64,000 nt of DNA, taken from contig JALBUN010000023.1 of assembly GCA_025174535.1 (NCBI GenBank), positions 2,666,001 through 2,730,000 on the forward strand, given 5' to 3'. The translations under genes and the position numbers were made by a program. The notes below the pieces were generated by a model, which saw only the letters and a program-made list of their open reading frames with translations, searched no databases and was not told the DNA's origin. The DNA is from Cantharellus purpuraceus. Lineage: Eukaryota; Basidiomycota; Agaricomycetes; Cantharellales; Hydnaceae. This document shows, one piece after another, positions 1-13,566 of the stretch; within the stretch, counting starts at the first letter, position 1; every line of letters begins with the position of its first letter.

Positions 1-2412
1 GAGCTATACTCTTGTGCCACATGTCCTCCATTCTGATCAGCTTTGAAGTTTCTGCAAGGTTCTCAGTTTTCAATTGTCTTAACCCGACCGTGCTGCTTAT
101 TGTTTTTGGAATACAGATAAGAAAGATTTGTGAATTGGTAGGGCAAAGCTTGGACATGACGACAAAGCTTGCCTGAATGTTGTTTCACAGGCGATGAGGT
201 CTCTAAGGATGCACCTGAGTTCTGAAGGACGAACCCACGTTCTCGAGAGAGTAATGGCGTATCGTGGAGGTGCGATATTGTATAGCACTGCATGTTCTTG
301 TTTTCCCCTAAATTATGATCCTAGGCTACTCCCAACAGGCAAGTAAGCTGGTGAGAATGCAGTACGTTCACTGATGCTTCGCAGGATCGACGTAGAATCG
401 AGCGAGAGGCTTTTTCAGGCAACTTACTCGGTATCGTTGCAACGACTGCCCTTGAATTGGGTGTTGATATTGGTGTCCTTGATGCTGTGATCATGCTGGG
501 TTTTCCCATGGGTAACTTGGCTAGTTTTGTAAGTCACATTATTTTGCCTACAGATTTATCATGACATCCCCGTCAGCGCCAACAAGCTGGCCGTGCAGGT
601 CGGCGTGCCCGTGATTCACTAGTTGTGCTTGTCGCGGACAACAATCCCATTGACCGTCACTATGTCAAAAGCCCTGAGGAGCTGTTCAGCGAGTCGACCT
701 CGGACCTTGTAGTAGATCTAGGAAACAAGGTTGTATTAGAGGCTCACTTACAGTGTGCAGGGAATGAGATGCCCCTTTCGGAAGAAGATGAGGCGTATTT
801 TGGACCTCTTTTCCGCGAAATTTGTGAGACGCGTCTGTCGAAGGACGATGAAGGCTGGTGAGTTGAACATTTATGGAGGCACTTGCATCCTTCATGAAAT
901 ACAGGTATCATACACACCCTCGTTACATGCCATATCCGTCTGGATACGTTTCAATCAGGGGAATAGAAGAGGAACGGTACACGGTTGTTGATGTTTCAAG
1001 GGTCGGTCAACCTGAGGGAGAAGCCAAAGTACTTGAAGAAGTTGAATTGTCACGTGCTTTATTCGAGGTAAGCGTATACAAGTAGGTCTCAAACTAGTCA
1101 TCTCACTAATCGTGTGCAGACCTATGAAGGCGCAGTGGTTGGTGTCCACCGTTCAAATATCTTAATTTTACACTATATCCTGACCCTTATTGCCTATTAC
1201 AGTTCATCCATCAAGGGTTGACGTTCATTGTAAGAGCTCATAACATGTGTTGATGTGACGGCAAATACCTACCTTCAACAATTCGCAAACAGGTAAAAGA
1301 AGTTAGTCATGACATAAAAATGGCCAAATTAGTGCGCGCGGATGTTAACTGGGTCACGAACCCGAGGTCATGGCATCAATCTTCTATCATGTCTGAAATA
1401 CTTACATACTTCTAGGGACTTTACGTTCGTCAACACAAACATTTAGTCTGATCTCGTAGTTGTTCTGAGTTCAGTGGTATAGGGATATTGATGCCAAACA
1501 GACGTACCGAATCAGAGAATTGAAAGGTTCTCCCCAGAAGGCTTTCTACGGGCGTGAGTCCTTCTGTACGAGTGCTATCGCAAGCTTCAATATCTCTTAG
1601 GCGTGGAGGTGACGACCACTGTGTACGGCTATTACAAAGTTCGGTTCGTTTCTGTTTCTGTCGATGCTCAGGACCCATTATGGAGCGAATCATTCAAAAC
1701 CTGATTTGCACTTTTAGTGGAGGTACCATCTTGGATGCCGTCGACTTGGAAACTCCCCCATTTCAACGGGACACTACAGGCACATGGATCGATGTTCCGA
1801 AAGGCATAATTCGACTTATGCGTATTAAAGGTTTAAACCCCGCGGAAGGTATCCATTCTGCCCAACATGCAATATTGAACCGCTTCTCCATGGCGGATGA
1901 TCTTCGGACGGAATGCAAGGTCTCGAAGAAAGAGTATAAGGCCAATGAATCATCGCGGAAGCGACCCGCTCGCCTCATATTTTATGATGTTGCAGGCAAA
2001 AGCGGGGGGGTTGCAGCAAGAGCCTTTGAACATGGTAAAACTCACTTGTGTTTCCCTATATATCTACTCATTGTGACCGCTTCAGTATCCGAGTTAGTAC
2101 ATGACGCTTTTAAAACGGTAGAAAGTTGTCCCTGTGAGGAGGGTTGTGTTAAATGTGAGTATATGTTTATTAGATATACCGGCACAATGTATCATTTCAA
2201 CGATGTCTATAGGTGTCGATAGTTCTGCATGCCGAGAGGGTAATGATGTGTCGTCCAAGCTCGGGGCCCAGGTTATATTGCGTGGTGTTCTGGGCCTGAC
2301 GATTGACCTAAACGCCATCGCTGATATTGACCCTGATTCAGTTCCGGAGACTGTGGTCGAAGCAGAAAGCGTGCAGACAATCGATGGAGTTGACGTCGAG
2401 GTGTATGATTAA
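1..2412 (+). CDS. HRQ1: HRQ1-type RecQ4-like DNA helicase, C-terminal part (5' end outside window)
   Basis: This is the 3' part of a superfamily-2 3'-5' helicase used in DNA crosslink repair and genome maintenance. Several exons are visible. One near 380-530 carries QDRRRIEREAFSG, then VATTALELGVDIG and DAVIMLGFP, the helicase C-terminal motifs IV-V. The next, at about 577-630, encodes QQAGRAGRRARDSLVV (motif VI). At 625-861 follows IDRHYVKSPEELF, a hallmark of the Hrq1/YprA branch. Downstream exons (about 873-1085, 1690-2035, 2090-2150, 2216-2412) form the DUF1998/MZB-type domain, including CPCEEGCVKC and a later SSACREG cysteine, a likely Zn-binding four-Cys set. The stop is at 2410-2412. 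Walker A and DEAH motifs lie upstream of the window. Family assignment is firm; exact exon borders are inferred. Confidence 0.85.
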
Positions 2413-3459
2413 ATGATTAATTCTAAAGTGAATGACATATATTTGCTTGACTCAAAAATGCATTTTCTACTTAATGTAATTGCCAAATGTCGGGTGCGCT
2501 GACGCGGACGTAGTAGACAGGATCGCTGTAAGATGTATGAGTTCGGACTTCAAATGGACTTAGAAGTAACCAGGGGACCAGTCAACTACCAAGTCGTATT
2601 GAGGTCCAAGAAGTTCCTTCCTTTACATGTATCTATCTATCTACTTATATGCCATACGAAGTTTCAACCCTTGTCTCAGTGTAATGTTTGGTCGGAGATA
2701 GTATTGTACACTGTCTCCGGTCAAGACCGGCTCCTTACAATCGCTTTGCTTCCTTCCAATTTGCACCTATTTGGTCAATTCCTCATGTGGCATCAGAGTA
2801 CAGTTCTTAGTTCCATGGTGACCTGGTTTGAAGACACCAACTATCAGGCAAAGACATGTACCCAAAACATCATAATCGATCTCGTTGCCGTCACCGAACC
2901 TGATATTGTGGGGAAGCCACATATTTGAGGACCATACTGCGGCGTAGTAACTGCGAACGAGCTGCATATTTTCATGTGACTCAGCGAGTTTAGGAAGTCA
3001 CATGTGTGATATCATCTACTCCGTAGTAAGTATTCTGCAGGGAATATCGCGTCACGACAGATCACTTGACCCGAACTTGACTTGGAATTTGATGGAGTCT
3101 GGCACATATACACCAGCAAGGGTAGCTCTGGACGATCACATGTGCTTATACCTCCCTAACGTACGTTTGTAAGCGTGACTTGATATCCTGCCACCGTATA
3201 CTTCTGATCGGTTCTACATTTGAATCATATCAGAGAGAATACCATGCTCACACTAGATAACTTGTTCTCCTTCCTGCAAAAAAAAAAAAAAGGGAACAAT
3301 AAGCGCGCTCGTCATGTACTGAGAATGAAGCAAATAGAGCTAGATGGTTTGCTAAAATAATGTCTCGCCGCATGGCGACTCTGTCTCCTTTACTCGCGCT
3401 ACTGCGATGTCACGTGACCAAACTACTAATCTGGAAAAATTCTGTAAAGGTTACATATC
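2413..3459. other. intergenic, HRQ1 to POL5
   Basis: About 1 kb without convincing coding signal. Open frames of 66-131 codons occur on both strands at 2533-2967, but they overlap each other, are rich in low-complexity hydrophobic residues and match no family I recognise. A poly-A run lies at about 3279-3291. The last 150 bases should hold the POL5 promoter and 5' UTR. Confidence 0.5.
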
Positions 3460-6400
3460 ATGTCGACAACGTTGCCATTGTTCTGGCATCTTTCCTCAAG
3501 CTCCAAGTCGGAAAGAATAGATGCATCTGTAAAACTAATTGCTGCTTTAGAGCAATTCCAATCCAAATTCTCTCCCTTTCCTCCGGAGTCTTCAAGCGAG
3601 GAGGAGGACGAAAATACGGAGGTGGGCATTGGCACCTCTAACGATGGTCTCGATGGACCAAATGCGCCAGATATATCGTACTCCATACGAAGGCTTGTCA
3701 GAGGTCTTGCAAGTCCACGGGAAAGCAGTAGACTGGGTTTTGCGGTCGCCCTGACTGAAGTGCATTTTATTATGCTGTAGGCTGTCGATACGGCTAACGC
3801 GGCCTCTATTTTTTGCAGTTGCTTTCCCGCATTGACACTGTATCTGCCTCCCAGATACTTGCCCTTATTACTCAAGCTTCACAGGTACACGGATCTATGA
3901 AAGGACAGGAGGAGCGTGATATGCTCTTCGCTCGGCTTTTTGGAATCACATCTCTGACGCAGTCCGGCATTCTATTTCGTTCTGCACCACTTGCTACTTC
4001 CTCCACACCCCCCTGTACGCTCAAGGACTTTCAAGACGCAATGGCAATGCTCTTAGCTTTGCCAGCGAAGAAATCTTTTCTGAGAGAACCCTCATATTGG
4101 GCATTTATACTCTCTTTGCGTGCACTTGGTTCATCCAAAGTTGAATGGAAGGATGACGCTTGGAGATGGATCACGGGAACCATCTTCACTGAAGACCAAT
4201 TGTGGTCACCAGAAAAAGTCGGTATTGCCTTAACTATGCAAGACCTGGGAATTGACCTCGACTGGAAACTATTGGCGGGCCCTACGTTTAAAAATGGTGA
4301 CATCCTATCGCCTGGGAATCTGGCCAATCTGGCCAAAATACTCAAGGTATGAAGTGTGTCTTCCTTTAGTTTATGCATTAACTGACAGGGGATTCTAGGA
4401 CACAGATGTCGAGGATCCGGACACGGGAGCAGTTAAGCCAAAGAGCACTGCAGCCTGGAAACCGCAGTTACATTTCGTTTGGAATTTGATCCTTGACATC
4501 TACTTCCCTCCGGGCGGAATCCCCGCATCCAGATTCAGAAGCAAGGCATCGTTCCCTGAGTTCTTCAGAATAACAGTTGATGGTACTTGGATTTATGCTT
4601 ATATCAAAGAGCCCGAGTCACTGACATATAGCATGGATCTTAGACTCCCTCCTGTCCTCGACTTCATCAGATGGGCGAAAGCTCTGGGGCTTTGAGCTCT
4701 TCCGTCTTTCCATAGCCCGAGTCCCAGCATCCGACCTTCCACGCATGTTCACACCCAACTTCCTGCGCTCATGGGTCAATCATCTATCCAAGCCAGATCG
4801 CTATCTACACAAGGCCGCAAAGCTTGTAGTGCGTGATGGACACTTCGTGAATTCAACATCCTGACGGTTGACTTTCTAATATTAGGCATCGTCGTTGCCT
4901 CCCGTCATTACAGCCACTCCTTCAGCTGGGCTCCCTGTGCTTTTGCAACTCCTGCAAACCCATGGTCATTTTGATCGCCTTACACGCACAAAAACGGTGG
5001 AATCACTACTTACTGCGATGAATGTTAACGGTGTCGAGGAATATGTCTCTCATTTAGGGAGATTGGCTCTCAAACCTAATTCGAAAGCTTCCGGAGCAAG
5101 CGAAGAGTAAGTACTTGCCAATACTAAGGCCATTACAGACATTGACATGTTTTCCTAATGCTCAGCGATCCCACTATGATTCGAATATGGGTGGCAGACC
5201 AATTCACAATGCTCATCCGTAATGGCGCCATCCCTAAAGCCGATGTCTGGGTCTCTAGTGTGTTGGTTTTTCTTGCCCTCCATGGCCTTTATGGTATTAG
5301 GAAAAGAAATGAAAAGAGCAAGAACACATGGGTGCGTCGAAGCTTGAGAGAATATTGATAGTCTGATCAAGTTGTGTCGGGTGTATCTAGTTGCATGCTC
5401 TTCCAGAACCAGTCTTCTCAGACGAATCTCGTACTGCCTGCCGTCTCCGACTTCTTTCTTGCCTTGCTGAGCTTACCACTCAGACCTTCCCTATCAAGAT
5501 AGGTCTGTCTATTTTATAAGATAATGACACAAGTGTTGACTTCCCCTTGGCCGGCTTCTAGCCGACGAGAAATCTGTCAGAGCCATGGGAGTTGCTTCCG
5601 ATGGGGAATTATGGGTCTCAAAAGTTTTTATTGAGATCGTCGATTTGGCAAAGGATAGCAAACACTTAGTAAGACTTGGACTTGCTGAGGAGGAGAGCCG
5701 GGAGGAGCTCGCGTTAATGGATAGGACCTTGGCGATGATGAAGAAGTTGCAGGCTGTATGTGCCAATTGGCTGACCAATTGACTTATGTTTCTGATTAAG
5801 GTCACAGGTCAAGCAAAGTCGTAAGGAAGCAGGCAAAGGCGCTGAATTGTTACTAGTCGCCACTTTGCTGCATCATTGTCTGAGTGACGAGCGACAAAAT
5901 GACGATGACATTGCGGTCAGTTCTGCAATTATTGATTTTCTACTGGTCACCAATATGGCGCTAGACTTGTCTGACCAGTGTCACGCGCCTGTTTCCCGAC
6001 ATCGCTTCGAACACTAAAAGGCCGAAGAACAAGAAAAGTCAGCAAATAATCACGAAAGCGCTCTCCAATGAGGATGATGTGACGCCTATCGGTGTTATCG
6101 TTGATACTCTCATTGGTTATCTAGAAAAATCAACAGCGTACCTCAAAGCTATTGCAAACCAAGTATTTGGGCAATTGGCATCCTTGGTAGACAGAGATAC
6201 GGTGGATCTTATTATTGCTGTGAGTGTTTCTATCCATCAGGTCAAGAGATGGTTCTGAAAGATGATAGCAATTGGAACGTCGCGACCCGGCTCACAGCGA
6301 CGAAGATGCTGAGGAGAATGCAGTTGAGATGAATGGCCCTGATGATAATGATGAATCAAACGATGACACCTCAGATTCTGCCGGGCATGAGTCAGAAGAA

Positions 6401-7757
6401 AGCCAGGATGTTGAAGATGACCCAGAGCTCCGGCGAAAGATAGAGGAGGCTCTTCGAATTAATGGCGTCCAAGCAGCCACAGAAGATGAGCTGTCAGATA
6501 CAGGTGCAACTTCTTCAGATGAGGAAGTCATGGACGACGATCAAATGATGCAACTTGATGCACATCTCGCCGAGATATTCCGTTCTCGAGCAAAAGGACA
6601 GGGTCGCGGAGGTCTGTAGTGCTTACGTTACAATAATTTCCTGCTAAACATACACGTTACGGGCAGAGTCGGGAGCGCAAAGGGAGGCCACTCATTTCAA
6701 GAATCGAGTGCTCGATCTAGTGGATATCTTCATGCGGAAAGAGCCCACAAGCCAATTCACACCACTATTCATACTGCCTCTCGTCCGAGTCATTATAGGA
6801 ACTGGGCCTGATGAAAAACAGCTTTCTGACAAAGCCGTCGCCTTACTACGAAACCGTTTCGGCAAAGCCAAAGATATACCCACTGTGGTCGATTTATTGC
6901 AGACTCGCAGTACATTAGAGGAGCTGCACATCATGGCTCGGAAGACTCACTCACCCGATGTCCGTGAGACTATTAACGCCTGCAGCTTGTACCTGACGAG
7001 GATCCTGTTGTCCGAACCTATCGATGATGGCGAAACCGTGATTGATGTGTATCGCGCTTCTCTTTCTGACTTTGCAACTCGGAAAGCATCCCCCCTCCAA
7101 CCCAGCTTCATTCGGGACTTTGTGCGACGTCAGCCACGATCGGCTTGGCGTATGCGAGACGACTTTGTGCAATTCGCTGAAAAGGCTGTTAACATCTATA
7201 GAAGATGTCAAACTTTCCAGTTACTTGACCCATTATTCAATCAACTGGCAAATATTGTAAGTTGCTAACCTTTACAACATTCGCCAGCAATTGAAGATTT
7301 ACTCATGTAGGACAGCCTCAGTTCAGAAATCATTGCGTTCGTCAGCACTTTTAGCCAGGCCGTACACACCACTCTATTAAAGGCTTGTATTAACCCTGAA
7401 TCACTAACAATAACGCAGGCGAAGGAGCTTCTGAAGCTTTCACTCCTAGCCATTCGGCAAACAAAACGGGCTACCGACAACCCGAACGATCTGCAAACTG
7501 CTGTTGGCGCCGCGAATTGGACCTTGCTATTGCGAGACTTAAAAACATCTCGTTTCAAAACTGCGACATCGTTGCATGTGTTATGCCAACAGTTACTTAC
7601 TGCCATTGGATCCAAAGCGGAAGCAAGAATATCCGAAGATACGATACGTGACAGCAGCCGAAAGAAAAGGAAAGCGGTGGATGCAAAGGAGATAGATGTG
7701 AAACGAGCGCATCTGAAGAAAACTAGGAGGATTGAGGATCGATTGGATGTATCATAG
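3460..7757 (+). CDS. POL5: POL5 / MYBBP1A-type nucleolar protein (DNA polymerase phi family)
   Basis: Nucleolar ribosome-biogenesis and rDNA-transcription factor. Despite its historic name it is not thought to act as a replicative polymerase. The ATG at 3460 opens MSTTLPLFWHLSSSSKSERI; exon 1 ends in the family signature IRRLVRGLASPRESSRLGFA (about residues 75-95). A short intron follows, then LLSRIDTVSASQILALITQ at 3820. Helical HEAT-like exons continue through 3813-4350, 4400-4695, 4890-5110, 5165-5340, 5560-5780, 5810-6220, 6272-6620 and 6670-7757. The acidic stretch at 6290-6560 (runs of D/E/S) is the usual Pol5 acidic region. The C-terminus is basic (KKRKAVDAKEIDVKRAHLKK), as expected for nucleolar retention. 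It is convergent with MSH3, with only about 130 bp between stops. Exon borders are approximate. Confidence 0.82.
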
Positions 7758-7885
7758 TCCCATGATTTTACTGTGTGTTTTGACTTCGTGCAGAGTTGCC
7801 TCGTCCACTTCGCCCGCTAAGATACAGTTTCGCAACAACCGTAACATATTCTTAGCACTAATAGGGCGTGTCAATAGTGGCGGTT

Positions 7886-10800
7886 CTAAAATTGGAAATA
7901 TCCATACTTCGCGTTCTTGGCTCTTTTCTCCATGAGGTCCTCCATCGTCTGAGCCTTCAATGCTGCTTCGTTAAGAATCTGTTCTGGCACACCCGCTAAT
8001 CGAGCACATTCGATCCCAAATGAGCTCTCGCTTATTCCTCCCGTAAGTTGATACATAAATCGTATCTCTCGTCGACCGTCTATACGTTTGTCCTCGATGA
8101 ACCCCATGTGCCGGTTACCAATATCTCGCGGATATCGCAGCTCAAGTTCCCGGGCAAGCGTAGGGTAGTGAGTAATGAATAAGGTGTGGCACTTAACTTT
8201 CTGACAAAGATATTCGAGCACTGCTCCAGCAATAGCCATCTATAGACGACGTGTGAGAGCCAGTATTTTAAATATATATTTCGGCAGACATACACCATCA
8301 AAGGTCGAGGTACCCACACCGAGTTCATCAAGTACAACCAGAGAGTTTGGAGTGGCAGAGTTGATGATCTCCCGCGTCTCAGTGATCTCGACCATGAAAG
8401 TGGAACGACCGGCAGCCAGATCATCAGAAGCCTATAGCTAATGGTTGGTGGAGTCCAGCAAGGAATGTCTGACATACTCACACCCATACGCGTCAAAATA
8501 GCATCATGCATGCTTAAGCTCATGCTTTTTGCTGGGACATACGATCCGATCTGTGCCATGAGCACCAATAGGGCCACAAGCTTTACCACAGATGATTTCC
8601 CTCCCATCTAGATTCCATCTTAGAAAAGTCGCGGGAAGAATATGACACGAGCACTTACATTCGGTCCTGATACTACAAGATGTCGCGGAGCATTCCCACC
8701 AAGAGAAATTGAATTTGGTACGTATGGTTCAGAACGTACTTGCTCGATGATAGGGTGGCGGCCGTCCACAATAGACAGCGAAAGCTCATCAACAAAACTC
8801 GGTTTACACACTTCTCCATGCAGACTGAAAGTGGCAAGGCTCATTAAACAATCTGCAGTCGCCAATTTGTTGACCACATCACGAAAGGAGGAATAATGCT
8901 GTGCAATTTCCTGCAAAAAAGCCTTGTACGCCTTGTCAGCTTCAACTTGGAGAGTCTCTTTGTGTTGCTCTCTCTCCCGAAGCAGTTGGCGTATCTCGGG
9001 AGTGTGGAAGCGCACAACATTCTTGGTACTAGAACCACATCAGTGTTCTGTCGCAATATATCTAGAAGTTCTTACCTTCCCATCCGAACCCACTTTGCGG
9101 GTACAGAGGACGCCCGCTCCTTGGGAATCTCAATGAGGAACTGAGTTACGGAATATTTGACGTCAATGATATTTAATATTGTGTATTCATTGCAGAAACG
9201 AGTCACCTCATCACCGAGGACGCGAACATAGTTTAAGCTCGGCATTTTGAGGAGTTTACGAACTGCGTAGTAGAGGTGAATTCATGTCCATAATCAACCA
9301 GTGAAGCTCAACTTCTCTTGAGTTCTTCTGCTAGGTCACTTTCCACAGCCATGACAGAGACTTGAGCATTTTCCAAGGGTGGGAACTTTTCAGGGTCCCT
9401 CCACATTTCTGTCTTACGGTTATCGCGAGCCCGATGGAGATTAATAGAGGCTAAAATAGTCTCCATGGGAGTCTTTAAGGTAGGCAGGGCGAACACAATA
9501 TTTCTCCACCAACTGGACGAACAGTCAACATTGGCAGGTGCACTAAAGGCTGGGAATGTAACAGCAACGCGGTGCATAGCAGTGACGAAAGTCGCTAGCT
9601 CTTTAGGCGTAGACTGATTTAACAAATTGTTTTTAGCCGGGAATTCAGAAAGAAGAGGGCCACTCACTCTACTGTACTGTATACTACACAACCCTCTGGC
9701 GAGGTCGGGCAAACCTTTCAAGAGGCCTCTCAAAAGGCTTAATTTTGGGGAATCACCAAGCCTGACCTCCTCTACTGCGTCCATACGTTCTTGCAAAAGC
9801 CTATGCCATTGGCTATTTAGTCATGACAGGCATCGGAGTGGATCGACGAACTCTTTGTCAACCAATGGTCGGCTTATCCATGACTTGAGGAGTCGCTTTC
9901 CAAAGGCAGTCCTAGTATGGTCTAAAACAGAAAATAACGTCCCTCTCTCGGTGAAATCAGTTTGATTTCGAAAAATTTCTCTACAATGGGTAAGCATACG
10001 GTTAGAATGATCATCCCTGATACTCACAGATTTTTCAAAGCGCTGGAATCGAGTGACATGTGCGCACGCGTTGCGAACTTTTGGAAGAATTTAATTTGTA
10101 ACAGAGTGTCAGACAATCCAAAGGCTAAAAGATGCTTGAGAGTGACAGCGAGAGCAATGACAACCAGTTGCGGTAAATCAGTGATAGCTGACGCGATCCG
10201 ATCTAGACGATGCTATCAGCTTCAAGGCACATCGTACTATCTTCAATCCTACCCGATTGCTTCAAAAAAAGCCCTGAGATGTAGTCAAATTCTTCCGAAT
10301 AGCTTAACTGATGTTCAATTCTCTCGACTCTTATTGTTCCAGAATGCCTACAAATCCATGTAAACTCTGATATCGAAAGGGAAGTGAATGTAAATAACCC
10401 ATGGTCTGCAAAATGGCGAAGCATCTTTTCCGTTGGTGTGCTCAGACTAGGCGGGAGGAGGAGTTCGCAAGGTCGAATATGTGCGAGTCTCGTCTGATAG
10501 TTGGCAATGCATCAAACGGTACAGCGAATTGAGAATAGAGATTACCTCAAGTTCTGTCCTTAATAAGGTGTCTATCTTAATGTAAGCAGTGTGACTTGTT
10601 TCTGTAAAATAGACTGACCGGAGAATTGATCGTAGACTACCTCGCCCGTAGAGGGGACAACACTGATGAGCCCGATGAGAACCTTGTCGTCGGCGCCCAG
10701 GCCGCCACGAGTTTCCTCAACTATAGTCATGAGAGGCGGTGCTGTTTGTCCGAAATCATCTGACGAGTCGAAATCATCCACAAAGCTTGAGAGATGTCAG

Positions 10801-11930
10801 CTGGGGAGACAGCGATTCAACTGCGAAGACGTACGTCGAAGGTGTATACAATTGAGTCAACTCCCGGTCAAAAAGGGTGTTGCGGTTGCTACTGGCCTTC
10901 TTGAGGGCAGCCGTTTCGACTTGGGATACAACTCCCACCTCCGCGAAAAATGGGTAATCAAGAAATTGAGAAAATCTTACATCATATACCTTGTAACCTG
11001 CTGCAACAAGCCTATAAGAACGCCACATTAAGCATGTCAGATGGCTAGATATAGAAGATAACCCGACTTCTTGATATTGACTTTCAGATTATGCTCCGGG
11101 CAGCTTGTTCGTAAAAAATTTCGATCCAATCCATAGTAAAAGCCAAGGACCTCTCCTGCAATCTTTCCCAACAACTTCTCGGTGAGTTGAAATTCTGAAA
11201 ACCAGGAAATATTTACTTTGGCATCATCTCCAAAAAAACTGTGGCATTGATTAATACTGCTGTCACAAACTGAACACCGTATTCACCAGTACTTGTATCC
11301 AACTTCTATGAGAAGTACTGTGTCGTGATACTTCTTTTTGAATTGGATAACCTGGTTGAATATAATTGGTTTAAGGATGCGCAAATGAATGGGATCTACG
11401 ACACTTACAGCCTCTTCAAGTGGTGTGCATGGAAGTCCAGCAGGGCCAATGACCGAACCGCTTTTTCGATGCTGGTGGCTGCTCGCTCCTTTCTCCCGAG
11501 GCAAGGAGTCCTCCTCAGACTGTGTAAGACTGCTGGCGCTGTGCCTAGCCAACTGCGATGTCCCTGACTCGGATTGCAACGCACATCTCTTCTTTTCAAC
11601 CAAGTCTCTGCGCTCCAGTTTTTCACGAAAGGAAGACCTGGGCTGCAATCCCTTCTCTTTCCCATTCCCCTTGCCTTTACCGCTTGTATCTACTTCATCA
11701 ATTGAAAGTACTCGTGACCTAGTAGAAGATGACCCAGACGAATCAAAGTCACGCAGTGATGATGACATCGATCCGCAATTTCCTTCCTTGATTCGTTTTG
11801 AGCGCGGCAGAAGCGCGTCCGGGTCGTTGGAGACAGTAAGATCAATCGGTGAGCTCTTTCTTTTCTTCGAAAAGAAGGAGGAAATGGTCTGTTGACCTTG
11901 GGAGGATGATTTTGTGGCGTTAGGCCTCAT
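7886..11930 (-). CDS. MSH3: MutS homologue MSH3, mismatch repair ATPase
   Basis: MSH3 pairs with MSH2 (MutS-beta) to bind insertion/deletion loops. The start at 11930 gives [20 protein letters not shown], whose QQTISSFF is a PCNA-interacting PIP box, followed by a disordered basic linker. The mismatch-binding domain begins with TPLEEAV and later [20 protein letters not shown] (about 11400-11290). The ATPase end shows GPNVS then [20 protein letters not shown] (Walker A, about 8605-8545) and [13 protein letters not shown] (about 8195), where FITHYP rather than FSTHYH favours MSH3 over MSH6. The C-terminus [20 protein letters not shown] is typical. Many short introns split the gene. It is divergent from ATP12 with only about 120 bp between start codons, so the two share a compact promoter. 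Confidence 0.88.
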
Positions 11931-12048
11931 TGCGTTGGCTCACCACAAGAGACCGTGTTCGCGGTTGATCCGCCAGAAAAGAGCAACGAAGCGTCACGGC
12001 GTCTACACGCGCGACTTATCCTGCGAGTCGGACAGTCAGACATATTGG

Positions 12049-13230
12049 ATGTCCAGGCTCTTTGTAAGGTCGCATACCCGGGAACTACCAGCCAGCTCTT
12101 TTCACACAGTGGTTTTTGCGCGAAAGTTGCACAGGACCAATTGCCGATGGATAGAAAATCCTGTTGACGGCCAGCCTATTACGGCCACAAACAGTTGCGT
12201 GTTGACAGTGTTGCATGGGCAAAGTTATACAGAGCTTAATGCTATACATCTAGGGGCACAAGCGACAGCGAAGCGATTCTGGAAAACTGTGGGCATCGAA
12301 TATTGTTCAGGTATAGTTGCCTTAAGAAATTGCAACTACACATCCGCTCTTCAATGTATCTAGATTCCTTCCTGGTGACATTGGATAAACGGCCACTGAA
12401 AACACCTGCTGGAGCGACGCTGACTATTCCCAAAACTAAGCAATTGTTGGCTACTTTGATTGCACACGAATGGGATAATCAAGAGACACTGATAAAGCCT
12501 TTTGCACTGCCGATGGTATGTTATTCTTAATACTTGTACAGCGTTACAGACCAAGACTTCAGACTTCACTTGCAGCAAGGGCGATTGACAGCTTCTCAAA
12601 CGAGCAAACTCGGGCTGAAGTGAGAGAAAACCTTTTGAAATACCTCGACACCGATACAATTTGGCAAGTTGATATTCGATAAGTTTGGATTTACGGCTCA
12701 CATCGTTTAGTTTCTTCGAGGACCACCCTCCCGCCCTAGTAGAGCTCCAAGCACGACACTGGTCTCCTTTGCTTGACTGGGCAAGAGAGGAATTCAAGGC
12801 AGACATACGAGTCTTCAGATCACTTATGTCGCGTTCTCAACCCTTGGAGACAAAGGAGATCTTTCGGTGTGTGTTAGATGCTATGGATGCTTGGCAGCTG
12901 GCGTGTAAGTCCTAGAATAATTAGTGTGTTCAGTAAATAGTTGACGACACTTTGGTAGCTGCGGAACGTGCAATTTATGCGTCGAAGTCATTGCTAGTAG
13001 CCTTAGCGTTGGCGCGTGGAAGGATCTCCGTCGAAGAGGCTGCATTGGCGTCCCAAGTAGAAGTTAATAGCCAAATCCAAAAATGGGGAGAAGTGGAAGA
13101 TTGTGAGTGTCTTGCCTGGTTTCATGGACGTACGACTTCCCAATGATTGTCAAACCTAGCACATGATGTGGATTTCCATGAAGTTCGCCGTCAACTGGGC
13201 AGTGCAGCATGTTTGCTAGTTAGCTCGTAA
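12049..13230 (+). CDS. ATP12: ATP12, F1-ATPase alpha-subunit assembly chaperone
   Basis: Mitochondrial matrix chaperone that binds the F1 alpha subunit before assembly. I chose the ATG at 12049 because it is in frame with the conserved core and gives MSRLFVRSHTRELPASSF, an Arg/Ser-rich presequence. An intron of about 70 bp (GT near 12194, AG near 12254) joins GQPITATN to the family motif TAKRFWKTVGIE. A second intron (about 12320-12371) leads to DSFLVTLDKRPLKTPAG, the strongest ATP12 signature. Later exons hold IAHEWDNQE, FSNEQTRAEVRENLLKYLDT, PLLDWAREEF and ISVEEAALASQVE. A last intron (about 13104-13160) gives the C-terminus HDVDFHEVRRQLGSAACLL with TAA at 13228. All introns fit GT-AG. Confident. 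Confidence 0.85.
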
Positions 13231-13293
13231 TGCTTAGTGTTCGCAGTTACAGTTTGGCGACAACAGACTGGCGTCTAACCTACATTTCTGCAT

Positions 13294-13487
13294 CATCCTT
13301 ATCATGCTGCATTTGCGTGTATCTCTTCTATCTAATACCCCTACTTGTGAAGCCATGTCTCAAGGGGTCTAAACTCACTAGCAACTATATCATCCTTATC
13401 ATGCTGCATTTGCGTGTATCTCTTCTATCTAATACCCCTACTTGTGAAGCCATGTCTCAAGGGGTCTAAACTCACTAGCAACTATAA
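13294..13487. repeat. 97-bp tandem duplication, two copies
   Basis: The segment beginning CATCCTTATCATGCTGCATT at 13294 recurs at 13391, a period of 97, and both copies end at GCAACTATA (13381 and 13478). The copies look identical by eye, so the duplication is recent. It lies between the ATP12 stop and the recognisable start of the decayed CAP gene. Confidence 0.9.
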
Positions 13488-13566
13488 GGCGCATACATAC
13501 AAGGCCCCTGGTAATCGCAAGCATTTATTTCTCAACACTTACATGTGTTTCTGCAAAGCCGGGCAG

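Noticed and set aside
2533..2928. 131-codon ORF in the HRQ1-POL5 gap
   Set aside because: Composition is unlike neighbouring genes, there is an overlapping frame on the other strand, and no motif is recognised.
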